A stretch of DNA of 64,000 nucleotides from Gyromitra esculenta (GCA_038503075.1 JBCAML010000001.1:2170001-2234000); one strand, 5' to 3'; shown: positions 24,968 to 38,117, counted from the first letter of the stretch. Notes: generated from the sequence alone by a model not told the origin. A program made the numbers and translations.

Positions 24968-25620
24968 GTACCTTCATTTACATGCCTTCTACCGTTTTTT
25001 GATGCTTTTACATCTTCTTTTCCAAACGCCTCATGATCATTACCACTTACACATTGGCAGATTCATTTACCAACCGATGCATCACCAGACACATTTCTCT
25101 GTACACATTACTTGATTCTTTTACTAAGCAATGCATTTCCTATGCCTTTTTTGATTCATTTACCTCCAATTTCAGTCAAAAAGCGATAATACCATGTACT
25201 TTTTGTATTTGATTCTATAGGAACTAGTAGTGTAGGTGGTAGATGTGGTTGTTAGGTGTGGAAGCCTCTGGGTTTAGCTCCTGTATGTGGTATATTTTTG
25301 CTAGTGGGTTTTTAGAGCTTTTAAAGTTTCGTTAATGCATCAAAAAGGAAAGGAAAGGGTGAGGGTGAGGGTGAGGGTGAAAGAAGTGAAAGGCATCGAA
25401 TTTCTCTTATTACGGCTTTCCCTCCCTCCCCTACCCGCATTACCCCAGTAAATCTCACTACTGTTAAAGTACATTTCCCAAACCCCTTTAGTTTCCTGAT
25501 TCATTACCCACACAAGATTTTTGCTGTAGAAAATACTGCATTACTTGTTGTATTACCCATAGAAGATATTTGCAGAAAGTTTTGATGCATTTCCCGATGC
25601 ATTTCCCAGGGTGGTAGAGA
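24968..25620. repeat. degenerate interspersed motif cluster (TGATKCATTTMCC-like)
   Basis: About eleven variants of a short motif occur within 650 bases, for example GATTCATTTACC (25062, 25148), GATTCATTACCC (25498), TGCATTTCC (25126), and the tandem pair TGATGCATTTCCC near 25582-25606. Spacing is irregular. A separate four-copy GGGTGA tandem lies within it at 25358-25381. This looks like an eroded tandem array rather than coding sequence. Confidence 0.5.
25358..25381. repeat. GGGTGA tandem repeat, four units
   Basis: Four uninterrupted copies of a six-base unit in non-coding sequence. It is not the common fungal telomere unit TTAGGG. Confidence 0.8.
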
Positions 25621-28600
25621 AGTGCATTTAATACATATGACGTGTGCGAAACCTAAGCCTTAAGCCTATAAGCATCATACACAGGCGGCCCCGGCCAGTA
25701 GGTTTAGGTATCCACCATATATTATCTGTCAGACGCGAGGCCTACGTATACCTTTATAACTATGAGCTCGAGTTCACCTAATTGCTATTGATTTGAGCTC
25801 CTGTTAGCCATATAAAATACTGCTTTATACACCGAAAGCGAATTTAATCATTAAATATCACTCGAAATTACTGAACCCCCAAGTCAAGGCGGAGGCGGAT
25901 TATCTTGTGCAGACTCATAGAAAATAAGGCTATCGAGTTGGATAACATATAGCGACAACCGCCGTGTACGTCAATTATAAATTCGGATCCAAATAACGAT
26001 GATGTTCTTCGGTTCTAGGGAGCTTAGTTTGTGCATATACGCACACATGCACTCCCTAGGTGTAGGCCTCTATGATGGGCGAGCCGCACTATAATAGTAC
26101 AAAAAAATCTTAGATTTTACTTACCCTTAGGTCTTTTAGGATTCGGAAACTAAGAAGATTTATAAATATTTGTAGCGAGCTATCTCATGCTTAGCCTATT
26201 TTTCCATAATTCCTTTTTTTATCGTACATCTATGGCTAGCTATAGGTACATGTATGTAACTAGTATAATAGTACCATAAAAAGGCGTAATTGCTACAGCG
26301 TGTATATATATATATATGCGGTATTCTGAAAAACAATGCCGGGTAATATTGAATTGGGATGGTAAATACGGTAGATCTAGAAGATCCACCCCATTTTTTC
26401 GTACTTTGGTGTGCAGGTTGACGAATTTTCTATGAAAATAAATAGCGAGATTTGGGCTATATCGATACAGATAGTGTTATCGTAAATTACTTCAGGATCA
26501 ATTTATTCTTGCAGTAACCAATATCGTATGTATATAAGAAGTTTAGGAATGATATTAACGTGTAGGGGCGAAATCTAATTTATGAGTTACAATTACGCAG
26601 CACTGAAATTAATTGCCTGCCGAATGATATTTCATGACCGATACCGAAATCTTCTGATTTTTGGAGTATGTTATTGCCAAATCCTCATAGAGACTAAAGT
26701 CTAGTTCTAGATACATGTACTATAGCTATGCTCTTATATAACGCGCGTGATATAGGTGTGTATTGTATGTATATATAATGCATGTGGTTTCCCCTTCATA
26801 ACTTCACTAAAACTCATTACATAATATCGTGGAGTCCATAAGGATGTTTGGACAGAGAGCGCTATCTCTTGATGTGGGAAATATATTTTATTGGACAATG
26901 CGCAAAACCATAACTTGCGGGGTTAATTGTACTAGCTATGGATTCTGCATCCGTGGCCATCTCTCCGGGCCAGCCGGCCCTAAGTACATATTGTTTTCTT
27001 TCGATGTGGGCAATCCAAGGTTTGACTTTATGCTCATTAGCATGGCGAATACTCATGTATCAATGATAAATCCTAGCGCTATCTATAGTCATGTGTCTAA
27101 GATATACAGCGCACGGATCTTTAGTATGTCGTGAAGAAGAAATGAAGGGATACTAAGCGAGGGCGAGTTGAAATACTTAACATACGCCGGTCCCTAGTTA
27201 TAATGGACTTTTCGATTTATGTTTTACCAGCAGAAAATGGCACGAGAATCCCAAAACTCTATGATTAGTTAATGGATTATCGGTTCTTATACTATGGTTA
27301 TTGCGGTTGATTTCTTCGGTAGTTTGCTCCCCGCCTGGGGTTGACCAGAGATAGTTGTGGGGATATCGTGTTTGTTTCATATCGATAATTCTGGTGTGAT
27401 ATTTATGTCCCAGGTCAGATCCGGATACGTATACACTATATGTACCCTTTCGATAGTTCTTCAGAGCTGGCCGTGTTATCACTCTGGGGTGTGGGGAAAT
27501 CTATCACAATTAGTTATTTTTGTAGTTTCTACCTAGGGGCGTGACCGATATCGATCCACCTCATCGGGTTGAGACCGTATAGCTATGCACATACAGTTCG
27601 AGGGAGAAAGTGGCTTTACGTGGTCAGAATCAACTGGGATAGCAGATACACGTATGAATGTATGTTGGGGTACGAAATGACCTTTAATCATATTGTGTAG
27701 TTAGCAGATCATGTGATTAGAGAGAGTTGTGCACGACTGATTGTTGATTTGTCAGTTCGCTAGATCGGCAGTTTCCAATAGACTCTCTGGTGATGTTACG
27801 ACCCACGCTGACAGGACCAACGGGACGATCAGTTGCGGAGTCGTGATTCTGACTGGCGGAATCTTGCTGGACGCTAGATGACAGTACATATATGCAGTTG
27901 TCGGGAGCTTGGCGTCGTCGCATAAATCAGCCGCAACATGACGCGCTACCAAAATCGCATTTCACCCAACCGAGCCTGCTTTGATACAAAGAAAACGCCG
28001 AATAACTACATGTAGCACTCCATCCACACATATAAACCAATATCTCTTGCCGTTGTGACTTTCTGAGATAGCAGATTACCGTAAATGACTTCTTATCGTG
28101 CCAACTTCATATCCTCATCAAAATCTATAAAATGTGTCTATTCGTTACTTGGCCAATCGCTCACTTTTCATATCATACTGGACCGCTTGACTCCATCCTT
28201 AGCATTGCAGACATTGAGAATTGTATGGAACAGATGAGAGAAGTGACATGCCGAACAAAAAAAGAAAAAACAGCTGACCCAAACCCGAACTTAAGGTTGT
28301 AGAATAAATAACCAGATTCAAAACCATTCTCGCAACCATGGCGTCCATCCTCTTATCCATCGCCTCGCCAATAAAATATTTGAAAAAGAAAATACATTGG
28401 TACTTCACACTTATATCCCGTCTTATTCCAGCGCAGGCCAGCCCCCAGACCAGATGAGATCACAGTTTCCCTGGATACCAGGAAAAGGGAAATGTTATAA
28501 GGTTAACATTAGAAAAAAAAGAAGAAAAATCACCAACTTAACGTACCCCTCGAAAAAAAACAAAAGTCAAATAAAAAAAACAAAAGCGCCAGATAGACAC

Positions 28601-29216
28601 AGAGCGGATATAAAACGAACGACATACCCTGGATGATATTTTTTTTGAAAGCACGCATACAGCACGCCCTGGGAGGTACGAGAAAAGTGAAGAAAGGAAG
28701 CACCACCAAATATAGAGACAGAAGGGTAATATACTAAAAAAAATTAACGGGAATAATAATGAAACGAATAACGACCTTTTTACTCCTTATTCACCGGAAA
28801 TTGATCAAAAAGCCCCCATTCCCTTTCCTTGCTGCTCTGTTGTTTGCTGACAGGATTACAACCCCTACGAAATAGAATGAGAAGCAGAAGGCATAGCTAG
28901 TTGTAGAAGCTAAGGACAAGGAAACGACGACGACGATAATACAGACGATTGGCCTCGCAAGGTATCTTGGTTAGGTGACATATCCCAAGCAATGCGTTGT
29001 GTTCTGTGTTGCTGCCTGGGTATGTTCAGGCAAGTAGCTGTTCTGATAGTCGGAAAACGAAATGCCTTCGGGGATATGGGCAGCCAAAAAGGAAAAAAGA
29101 AAAAAGGAGAGCAGAATAAAAATATTCGGTAAGACGGCGATGATGGTAAGGGGGATTTCGATGTAGGCATTACGAAATTCGTTTCGAATGGGTCGGGGGT
29201 GTTCCTGTCCCATGGA

Positions 29217-29789
29217 CTAGCAGATGACACAACAGTTGGCTCCGTTCTGCTGAGGCGCGTATGGATCTTCACGTTTGTCGACCTATTGTTCAAGATAGAA
29301 ATAGAGTAAGTAAGGTCACCGAGGCTCGATATACACGTGGGCCAACAGGAATCAAAAGTATAGATGTTTTATTTGAAGATAGTTCTTGGCTTAGGAAGTG
29401 ATAGACGAGAGGCGGGCCGAGAACGATGAAAGAGAAGTTTAGCTTACCGAGCCCCAAGTCGATGGTACCATGAAGTCCTTTGTAGTGCGTGTGTAGTTGA
29501 TCATCCTAAGGCTAGGCGTTAGTATCATCAGGAGTATCGTAGGTACGGGATCGCGATGATAAAGTCTGCGTGTGTACGCTGCTGGCTATAACAGTTTGAA
29601 GAAGAATCCAAAAACAGAATCAACGCGAAACAAAACTAAGACTTACGATTGGCAAGCTTCCGACACCTTCACTCGCGGCCTATCCAAATCTTCTCGCAGC
29701 CTCGCGTTTAACTCCGTTAACCGCCTTAACTTCAACTCAGCCATCGTCTGCTTTTTCTCCCTCACAGCTCCTGCATTGTGGAGTGCCAT
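29217..29789 (-). CDS. gng1: heterotrimeric G-protein gamma subunit
   Basis: This is the gamma partner of the Gbeta subunit; the Gbeta-gamma dimer anchors to the plasma membrane and signals in mating, growth and pathogenic or symbiotic development. Three exons were rebuilt: 29789-29647, 29505-29448 and 29282-29217, giving 88 aa, typical for fungal Ggamma. Exon 1 contains the coiled-coil core [19 protein letters not shown] followed by [11 protein letters not shown]. Exon 2 carries [12 protein letters not shown]. Exon 3 carries [10 protein letters not shown] and ends CCVIC. The final four residues form a CaaX box (C-V-I-C) for prenylation, and the adjacent Cys is the usual palmitoylation site. 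Phases close exactly at both introns (donors GTAAGT and GTAAGC). No single open frame reveals this gene. The purine-rich plus strand at 29940-30200 is its promoter side. Confidence 0.92.
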
Positions 29790-31659
29790 TTCGTCCCTAG
29801 AACTGCGTCGGCTGTTGGTGATGGAATACGTGGTGAAGCTGGTTCGTCAAAGAGTTGAGGGGAGTCAAGATAACGAAGCGTCGTCGGGCCAAGGGGTGAT
29901 TCGTCAAGAAGCGCGCAGTTGACCAACAACAGGGGATACAAGGGATGGACGGGAGAGAGAGGGACGTGAAGTATTACGGAGTGAGAAGAGTACAGTTGAT
30001 GGACGGACGGAACAAGGAGAGGCTGAGGGTCGGTGGTGGGTCGGAGTAAAGACTGAGGAAGGAAACGTTCGAGAAGAGATCTCCTGCCGTTGTTTGAAAG
30101 GGGGGTACAGGTGATGAATGGCAGCAACAGCAGCAGAGAGAGGCAGCTGGGGGGGACGATGGGTTGGGCTGGCTGGGAGAGAGCAGGCAGGCGTTAGCGG
30201 GAAAAAGGAGAGAACGATGTATAGGTACCGCGACAGGAGAGTGTGAGTGCGATGATGGTTAGTGCGATGGGGCGGGCAGAGTGCGTGAGAAGAGGCTGCG
30301 GTAACTCGGAACGATGGAAGAGGGGTTGAAGCCTCCTGGATACTTACATGTAAAGTACTTTGTTCGTCTGCGTTCTACAATCGATAGACACAATAAGCCT
30401 GTGATGGGCAGGAAGAGGTTTGGAAACACCAGCCAAGAAGAAGAGGATTATGAATTATCGATGCGCCCATTCGCTCAACGGCTTGCCTGTGTCTGTGTCT
30501 GTACGTAGCGTATGGAATCCTGATGTGATGTGTATGTAATTACCACTGCAGACGAGGGAGGAGGAGGGCGGGATGGGCACTAGAGAAGAAACCCGAACGG
30601 CTGGCTCAGGGGGGTGAGGGATGAAGGCGATTTGCTGACCAAGGCTTGCTGGGGACTACGATTATGGGCAGGCGCGACTTAGTGCTGTTGCTAGAGGCGA
30701 TGATCAGGCAATACGGAAAGGGAACTTGAAATTTCGCTTTTGATGGCACCTAAGGAGACTTCGGAGAAGACTCGGGGAAGAGTGGTTTACTTCACGGAAA
30801 ACTGTACTAATGCTGGAATAGGGTGCCTGGCCCCAACTGGGCATGGTGTGTGTGTGGTTGATTTTAGGCGCAACGAAGACACGCCGCAGGCTGAAGGAGG
30901 ATTGCATTTCTGCGACTGCCGAGGAGCACAGCATCAGGAAATGGAAGGGTACAGTTCTCAACCGTGCGCTAGGATGGTGTGAACCGCGGAGAAATTTGAG
31001 AAGGAAGGCCCAAAAAAGAAGGAGCAAGGTGTGAACACCGAAACCAAGCTCCGAGACCTCAAACAAAATAAGTATATAAAATGCAATAGATTTAAGCATG
31101 AACAGGTGCTGCATTCGCAACCTACTTTGCCAGAGTACCCACCCTCTTACATGTACTCGACTAAGCAGGCATAAATAACAAATGAGTGGCAAATATGGCT
31201 TGAGACTTCAAACGCTAATTTGCGATCGAGTGACGAATGCTCGCTTTTTAGACAGCGCGCTGAAAGGAAATGACGCCAACAAGAATGAGATAAGTAATTG
31301 TTGAAGACGTTAGAAACAATTATGTGGGATTTGACTGCAATGTATGTCGATACTTGGCTGTGCAGCTGGGTATTTTGACATTAGTAGTACCTACCTCGGT
31401 TGTGGAGCAGTCACACTGCACTAAAAAAAATTGTGGTAAATTTCCTAGAGTTTCCAGCAAAGGGGAAAATATACCCCAAAATTACCCTTCTCAGAGTTTA
31501 AGAGAAAAAAAAAATCTTGGCCTCATCATCTTCAACCATAGCCATCAACCACAACCACAGCGATAGTAATTTTTATCACCATCTACCTCCTTCAACGATC
31601 TTAGCACTGGGAACGTTGCCAACCCACAATTTCTATTTCGTTGCGTCCAATACGCAATC
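29790..31659. promoter_or_regulatory. divergent intergenic region, Ggamma / eIF3a
   Basis: The two flanking genes are transcribed away from each other, so the ~1.9 kb holds both promoters. The Ggamma side is GA-rich on the plus strand. The eIF3a side includes an AT-rich stretch near 31450-31520 and a C/A-rich leader just before the start codon. Two TACATGTA palindromes (30345, 31148) lie in it. No further gene was supported. Confidence 0.5.
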
Positions 31660-34600
31660 ATGGCTCCTCCTCCCCACGCAAAGCCTGAGAATGTTCTCAA
31701 GGTACGTTATCCCCCAGCCTGATACCCCACCTACCCCACCCCACTATATTAATATCACTAACCCTTCATCTCCACAGCGAGCGCAAGAACTTGTCGCTGT
31801 CAACAAAAACCTAGGCGCTCTTGAGCTCCTTCATGAGCATGTTACCTCAAAACGATCTCGGAACTCTCCAATCGCTTCATTGGAACCGGTTATGATCCTT
31901 TTCGTTGAGCTTTGCGTGAGCCTTCGAAAAGGAAAGACTGCAAAAGATGGACTGTACCAGTATAAGAACATCGCACAGAATACAAGCGTACAGACTATCG
32001 AGGTTTGTCATTATCCGCTAGCTTCTACATTTCTAAGGATTACGCTGACCTAATACTTCTCGTAGTTGGTCCTTCGCAAATTCATCGAGCTCGCTGAGGC
32101 AAAGGTCACTGAAGCCCAGGAGCGAGCCGAACAAATTACTCTGGATGCCATCGATGATCTCGAGGCTTCTGAAACTCCCGAATCAATTATGCTCTCTACA
32201 GTTTCTGGCGAACAGTCCCGTGACCGGACTGATCGAGCTGTTGTCACACCCTGGCTGAAGTTCTTGTGGGAGACATATCGTACAGTTCTCGACATTCTCC
32301 GTAACAATGCCCGCTTGGAGATCATGTATCAGAGCACGGCTTTGCAAGCGTTCCAGTTTTGCTTAAAGTATACTCGTAAAACCGAGTTCCGAAGGCTTTG
32401 CGAACTTTTGAGGAATCATGTCCAAAATGCTGCCAAGTACTCAACCCAGATGCATGCTATTAATTTGAACGATCCCGATACCCTCCAACGCCATCTCGAT
32501 ACCCGCTTTCAGCAACTTAATGTGGCCGTTGAGCTTGAACTTTGGCAAGAAGCTTTCCGGTCTGTGGAAGATATTCACACTCTACTCAACCTTAGCAAGA
32601 GACCTGCAAAGAATGTTATGATGGCCAACTACTACGAGAAGCTGACCCGTATCTTCCTGGTCTCCGATAATTATCTCTTCCATGCCGCGGCCTGGAGTAG
32701 GTATTACAGCCTTCTTCGTACCAGCGCGGCTCAGGTGGCAGCTGGGCAGTCAACCAAGAAGGATTCTCCTGCCACCACCGAAGCCGATCTCAGCCGGGCC
32801 GCTTCTCTGTACCTCTTGGCTGCCCTTTCTATTCCAGTCATCAGTCAGGCCCGTTCCAAGGGTGCTCTGGTCGATGTTGACGAGGCTAAAAGAAACAAAA
32901 ATACTCGCCTAACTAACCTCCTTGGAATGGCTAGGGCTCCTACTCGTGCTGGATTGTTCAAGGATGCCATTGGCAAAGGGGCACTTAAGCGTGCTAGGTC
33001 AGAAATCCGCGATCTCTACAGCATTCTTGAAGTCGATTTTCATCCTCTTAGCATTTGCAAGAAGATCTCTCCAATCCTCACCCAAATTGCTGCGGAACCA
33101 GACATGAAACCCTACGTTTTACCTCTTCAACAGGTCATCCTCACCAGGCTGTTCCAGCAACTTTCTCAAGTTTATGACACCGTTCAGCTCAGCTTCGTTA
33201 TTAACCTGGCGTCTTTCCCTGCGCCTTTTGAAGTTACTCCTTCAATCATCGAAAAGTTCATCATGAATGGCTGTAAGAAGGGTGATTTGTCAATTCGCAT
33301 TGACCACGCCGCTGGTGTTTTGACTTTCGAGTCCGATATCTTTTCGTCCACGAAGCCCCTTCACACCGGTTCTCCGACAGGGTCTGCCGAGAAGGAAACA
33401 ATGTCAGTTCAAAAACTTCAGAGCACTCCCTCGGAGATCGTTCGCACTCAACTTTCTCGACTCGCCAAGGCACTCTATCTTACTGTTTCTTATGTTGATC
33501 CTGAATTCCAGCAAACACGCGCTGAAGCCAAAGCGGCGGCATATGCTAGAGCCCAAGTTGGAGCCCAAAAGGAACACGAGGATGCTCTCGCGAGAAGAAC
33601 GATCATCGAAAAGAAAAAGGAAGCAGCTGAAAGCGCTCTACTTAAGAAGGAGAAGGAGGAAGCCCAATTACGCATGATCCGCGCAGAGGAGGCTCGTGCT
33701 GCTGAGGCAGCCCGTGTTGCCGACCAGCAGAAGAGACGTGAGTTGGAGAGGCTCAAACAAGAACAGGATAAGATCCGAAAGGAAGAACTCAAGAAACAGT
33801 TGGATGAGTTGTCACTCGATACTAAGATCGATGTCGAGAACCTCGAGGACCTCGACAGCAATCAACTTAGGGCCATGAAGCTTGCCCAGCTTGAGAAAGA
33901 GAAGAGAGAAATGGCCGATAAGTTGAGGATTACTGGTAAGAGGATCGATCATCTCGAGCGTGCCTACCGCCGTGAGGAAGTCAAGGTTCTGCCGCAAGAT
34001 TTTGAGAGGCAGAGAGCTGAGGATCTGGCGGCTTATGAAGAAAAGAAGAGAATCACACTCGAAAATTCGAAGAAGCAGCACGAAGATGCGGTTGCTTTAA
34101 AGAAACGTTTGAGCAGGCTTGTAGCTCCTTATGAACAGTTTAGGGCTGAGATCAAACAACAGAGGCACCAAGAGTTCGAACAGAGAAGAAAGGATGCGGA
34201 GAAGCAACTCAAGGCCGAAATGGAAAAGAGAAGGCAAGAGATTCGCGCCGAGAGGGAGAAGAAGAGGCGTGCGGAGGAGGCTGCAGAGCGAAGGAGGATT
34301 GAGGAGGAAGAGAGAGAGCGCCAAGAAGAAGAGGAGAGAGTTAAGAAGGAGGAAGAATTGAGGGCTAGGATGGCTGAGGAGAAGACGAGAAGTGAAGAAG
34401 AGAGAAAGTATTTATTTCCTTTTCCTTGCCATTACCCGATCATAAAAATACTAACCATCTTACAGGAAGCTCGATGAAATTGCTGCGAAACAACGTCAAC
34501 GCGAACAAGAAGTCGAGGAGCGCAGGGCTCGCGAGAAGGCAGAACGTGATAACGCCAAACGGTCCGCCCCCGCCGAAAGCACAACCCCTACTGCCGGGGA

Positions 34601-35039
34601 GGCTAATCGCCGCTGGGTTCCACCGACGCGCGGCGGAGGCTGGCGTGACCGTGTTGCTGCAAAGGGGGCAGATTCAGAATCTACCCTACCCCCTGTCAAT
34701 GGTTCTGATGCCACACCTTCGAGTGCTCCAATTGAACGTAAGAGGGTGATAGTTGCCCCGCGTACTGCGCCGATTGTAAGAGAGGACGCTCCCTCTCCAT
34801 CTCAGGTTACTCCAGTCCAGGAATTAGAGAGACCTACTGCCGATGGGCCTTCTATCGATGCCCCAAGACCAGGGGTCTACAGACCCGGAGCTCTCAGCGG
34901 TCGTAAACTACAGGCGGAGAGACCAGAGTCCCCAGTCACTAGCACCGACGCTGAAAAGCAGCCGCCTAAGAAGTATGTTCCTCCCAGCCAGAGAGCCAAG
35001 GAGGGTGGCAGTAGTGGCAGTTGGGTAAGAAAAACTTAA
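31660..35039 (+). CDS. TIF32: eukaryotic translation initiation factor 3 subunit A
   Basis: This is the core scaffold subunit of eIF3, which binds the 40S subunit and mRNA during initiation. Four exons (31660-31701, 31778-32002, 32066-34407, 34466-35039) give 1060 aa, the normal fungal length. The start [20 protein letters not shown] matches the family's N-terminus. A helical region with a PCI domain spans roughly residues 100-520. The central spectrin-like, highly charged coiled coil runs from about 560 to 880, with long [12 protein letters not shown] stretches, and the C-terminus is basic and Pro-rich ([20 protein letters not shown]). All introns have GT..AG ends, and the phase-2 junction between exons 3 and 4 regenerates the Lys codon in EERKKLDEI. 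Sequence downstream of the stop is T-rich. Confidence 0.95.
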
Positions 35040-37443
35040 ACTACAATTTATGTTTTCTTTCTTCATGCATCCTTTTCTGTTTCTGTTGATCTCCTATGTG
35101 AGCTATAAAAAAGAAATGGGAAATAAAAATAAAGGGGCACAGCAGAATTGTCGTTGATTTAGGGGATGGGGTTTTGGATGCAAAAAATGAAACTTTTATT
35201 TTCTTTAGCTTGCGGTTTCACTCTTTATGATTACGATCATGTTTGGGTACGGGCAGAGGGTTGGGGGAACAGAAAATCTAGTTTGTCATGATAGATAAGG
35301 ATCTGTATTTCTACCCTACCGTTTCACTGTTTTCGTTTCTGTCACTATCTGCGAATATGGGAAGATGGTATCATTTGGTTCATGTTCGTAGTGTAGTAGG
35401 TAAGGTTAATGAAAAAAAAACAGAAGTCGATTCTATTCGTTCGGATTCGAGGGGAGATGAATGTTTGATTTCTAGCATATCTAGAGGAGTGTCGCTTCCT
35501 ATAACAACAAACTAATTACAATAGAAACTCACTATCGACGGCTTTGATAATCTGTATCACCACAATCTTGGGCATCTATCTCGTTATTCTTAATTGGGAT
35601 AATCAATCTTCTGTCATTTTTCCCCCTCCTTCTTCCTCCCCCCACAAAACCCGCAAAGAGAAACCAGAGAGAGTCTGGTGAACAGAGCCCCCATAACACA
35701 AACACAATAATGAGGTAATGTTTAAAGTATGATTGAGAGATGGGGGGGAAGTGACTGATTCAACGTTTCGATTGTTTTGTGCTGTCATTATTCGGCGAGA
35801 CTTTTCTTGCTTCCTCGATCATGGTATCGATTCCCTTATCCCTTAAGGCTCTCTGCGAATTTTCAGCACAAGGCTAGAGAGAACGCAAGGAAGAGAGACA
35901 AACATTTAAACAGACTCTGTATTCTTTAAATAGCCTTTCGCATTCGTCCGCTCGCGACTCTCCCCGTAGGTACTCTAGAGGATTCGCTCTTGGTTAGCTC
36001 TGATGCTATAGCAAGCCACAGGAGCGGGGGGACAGTACTCTCTGAATACCACTTTATGAAACAAATGTCGTACCGCTCTTTCTTCTCGGAACATTCCTGT
36101 ACCGGGAGAACCCTGTTAGAGGCTTCGCGAAAAAAGTCGCTGAAGTGGTGGCGCATGGCTTCTTCTTCTTTGATTATTCAATCTTCGAGCTAGAACTTAC
36201 GGGGGCCAGTGAAGCAGACATTGTCTTTGATTTTTTATTCTGGGAAGAAGTTTACGCTCATATGGAGGTGGCTAAGGAAGGGATGCTGGTGGTATGATTT
36301 GTGGTGACTTTCACTTTCATAGGTATGGGAAGTAGAATGGGGTGACGTTTGACCACGGAATTATTTTTTTCCGTCAACAGGTACGGAGTGGGGTCTATCG
36401 CTCCACTTCCATGTTTGGTCTCCTGTTCCCAATCAGCATGCTAGGATATATCTAGATCCCATCTGGGAGGTCAGGAGATATTAGCATCAAGTTGGAGGGT
36501 TTTCGAATATGATGGAGGAAGTTAGCGAGATGGCATGTACATTTGGTCTACTCTACATATCGCACAACAATCCTTGGGAGTGGTGCCGGGCTTGCTTGAA
36601 AAAAAAACCCCGTACGCGTAAGTACAGACGCTATGAAGATTCTACGAAGTTATCAAGCAAATTTTACTGCCAGGCCTGTCTATCAACCACAATCCCCGCA
36701 AACCCCAGTATTATCGCCCTTTGTCATACATGCAGAATTCACTTGCTGCAGCTCGCCCACTTGTTTTTCTGACCCCACTGACTCCACCAGCTCTGTGGTT
36801 GGCTTTTTCTTCCCATCGACATGGCCGAGATCTCGACCAGGATCTATCACATCGCGTACCCGCTTCTTGAGTTCCTGATGGAGTAGTGAGCAACTGCCAA
36901 TACTTCAAATTATCGATAGGTGCAAACCTTAGTCTCTGGAAACCCGCCATCAGTTTTCCTGTCCCACAGAACTGTCTTATTCACTATCGCTGACCCTTCA
37001 CCCGAGGCCGAACTTTGATGGTGTATCTCGACAACGAATACGCCACCCGTTGCCGGAAGTAAAGACACTTCGCCAAGAGATATTGAGAAAGTCGAGAGGA
37101 GTTCTTGGGCGTACTAGTAATTCTTGAGTATTCGTAGTTATATTATGAGTTCATTGGGGATAATAGACGTACATATGCAGCACCTAGTAGAACCGTCAGC
37201 CATAGAAAAACAAGAATGGAGTTGGTTATTTACGCAGAAGCCATTTGCACTGGGTGCAAAACTGGATCATTATTCGTGGGTATTTTATGTCTTCCATCTC
37301 GATATCTTCCCGGTGGCTTGCTGCTAGGTGCTTTGGAGAGGAAGCTCTGTTATTGTAAGCGGAGAATCTCGTTATGTGGTGGTGCCATCTAACGAGTAAC
37401 GTCATAATCTAGGATTTACATGCAGCTTCACAATGAGGCTCTA
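35040..37443. other. spacer downstream of eIF3a
   Basis: The first ~500 bases are T-rich 3' flank. Beyond that no domain or gene structure was recognised on either strand; the frames of 60-87 codons here look random. Confidence 0.5.
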
Positions 37444-37533
37444 CTCATGTTGCCGATTTCAAACTTGATCATGTGATAAGTTAATAGACAGCTTAACATG
37501 TTACATAATCAAGTTAGAAATCCGCAACATGAG
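37444..37533. repeat. foldback inverted repeat, 40-bp arms
   Basis: The arms 37444-37483 and 37494-37533 share CTCATGTTGC at the outer ends and AACTTGAT internally. The loop is only ten bases, so the structure would form a near-continuous hairpin. About six mismatches are mixed transitions and transversions, suggesting an older copy than its neighbours. Confidence 0.75.
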
Positions 37534-37655
37534 CACACTTAAATTTTTACTAATTTATCCCTTAATTCTAATAGGTGTCTTCCCGTAAAGTCTAGATTCG
37601 AAGGTAGAGTAGTTCAGGCAAGCGAAATCCAGAATTTAAACCTAAACTTCAGACT

Positions 37656-38117
37656 TAACGTATTTGACCGGGAAGTGGGTCAGACTGGGAAATGGGTCGG
37701 TCGGAAACCACACCAAATCTTCATAACTTCAAAATCTCAAAACCATTACAACCATTTAAAACTAAGTTATACTGTTTAGCTAAGGATATCTATAAGTAAG
37801 AAGATATCCTCTGTGAAAATCTTAAACAATTGTCCTGGATCTTGGTAGAGTTGAGGTTGCAAACTTGAATCCCAATACAAATTTTTGTATTGGGAGATAG
37901 ACTGAACACATTTTTTTGTGAGTTCTGGAGCAAATCTTACAGTAAAAAAAACTCAAAGCCCCTAGCAAGGTAGCTGAAACTAAAAACCCAAACCCTGGGA
38001 GAGTTATGGCCTTTCTGAATTATTGTGAGGACAGTGATTTTCTAGTTTTTGGCGTTTTTTGCCCGTTGCCATGCGACCCATTTCCCCGTCTGACCCACTT
38101 CCCGGTCAAATACGTTA
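37656..38117. mobile_element. MITE with 44-bp terminal inverted repeats and TA duplication
   Basis: The terminal arms 37656-37699 and 38074-38117 match at 43 of 44 positions, reading TAACGTATTTGACCGGG inward from each end. If the outer TA on each side is the target duplication, the element proper is 37658-38115 (458 bp), fitting Tc1/mariner-type insertion. The interior is AT-rich and non-coding. The near-identical arms indicate a recent insertion. A shorter element at 60976-61101 begins with a related end (TA + CTCGTATTTGAC). Confidence 0.85.

Larger units (their letters stand above)
19018..29216. other. 10-kb gene-free spacer
   Basis: No gene could be supported on either strand. The first kilobase is the LRR gene's promoter side, with a poly-G/A tract at 19906-19926. 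A perfect 11-bp hairpin (CTCTGGACCAC) lies at 20089-20125. The rest contains a 45-bp-arm foldback at 23.7 kb, a TCATTTACC/GCATTTCC-rich patch at 24.97-25.62 kb, a GGGTGA tandem at 25358-25381, a (TA)n run near 26305, and six TACATGTA palindromes. The A-rich stretch at about 28.25-28.75 kb may belong to the downstream flank of the G-gamma gene. Confidence 0.55.

Noticed and set aside
25350..25385. GGGTGA tandem considered as an interstitial telomere
   Set aside because: The unit differs from TTAGGG and only four copies are present.
30704..31192. 162-codon minus-strand frame between Ggamma and eIF3a
   Set aside because: No domain, hydrophobic translation of mixed spacer sequence, and it lies in the divergent promoter region.
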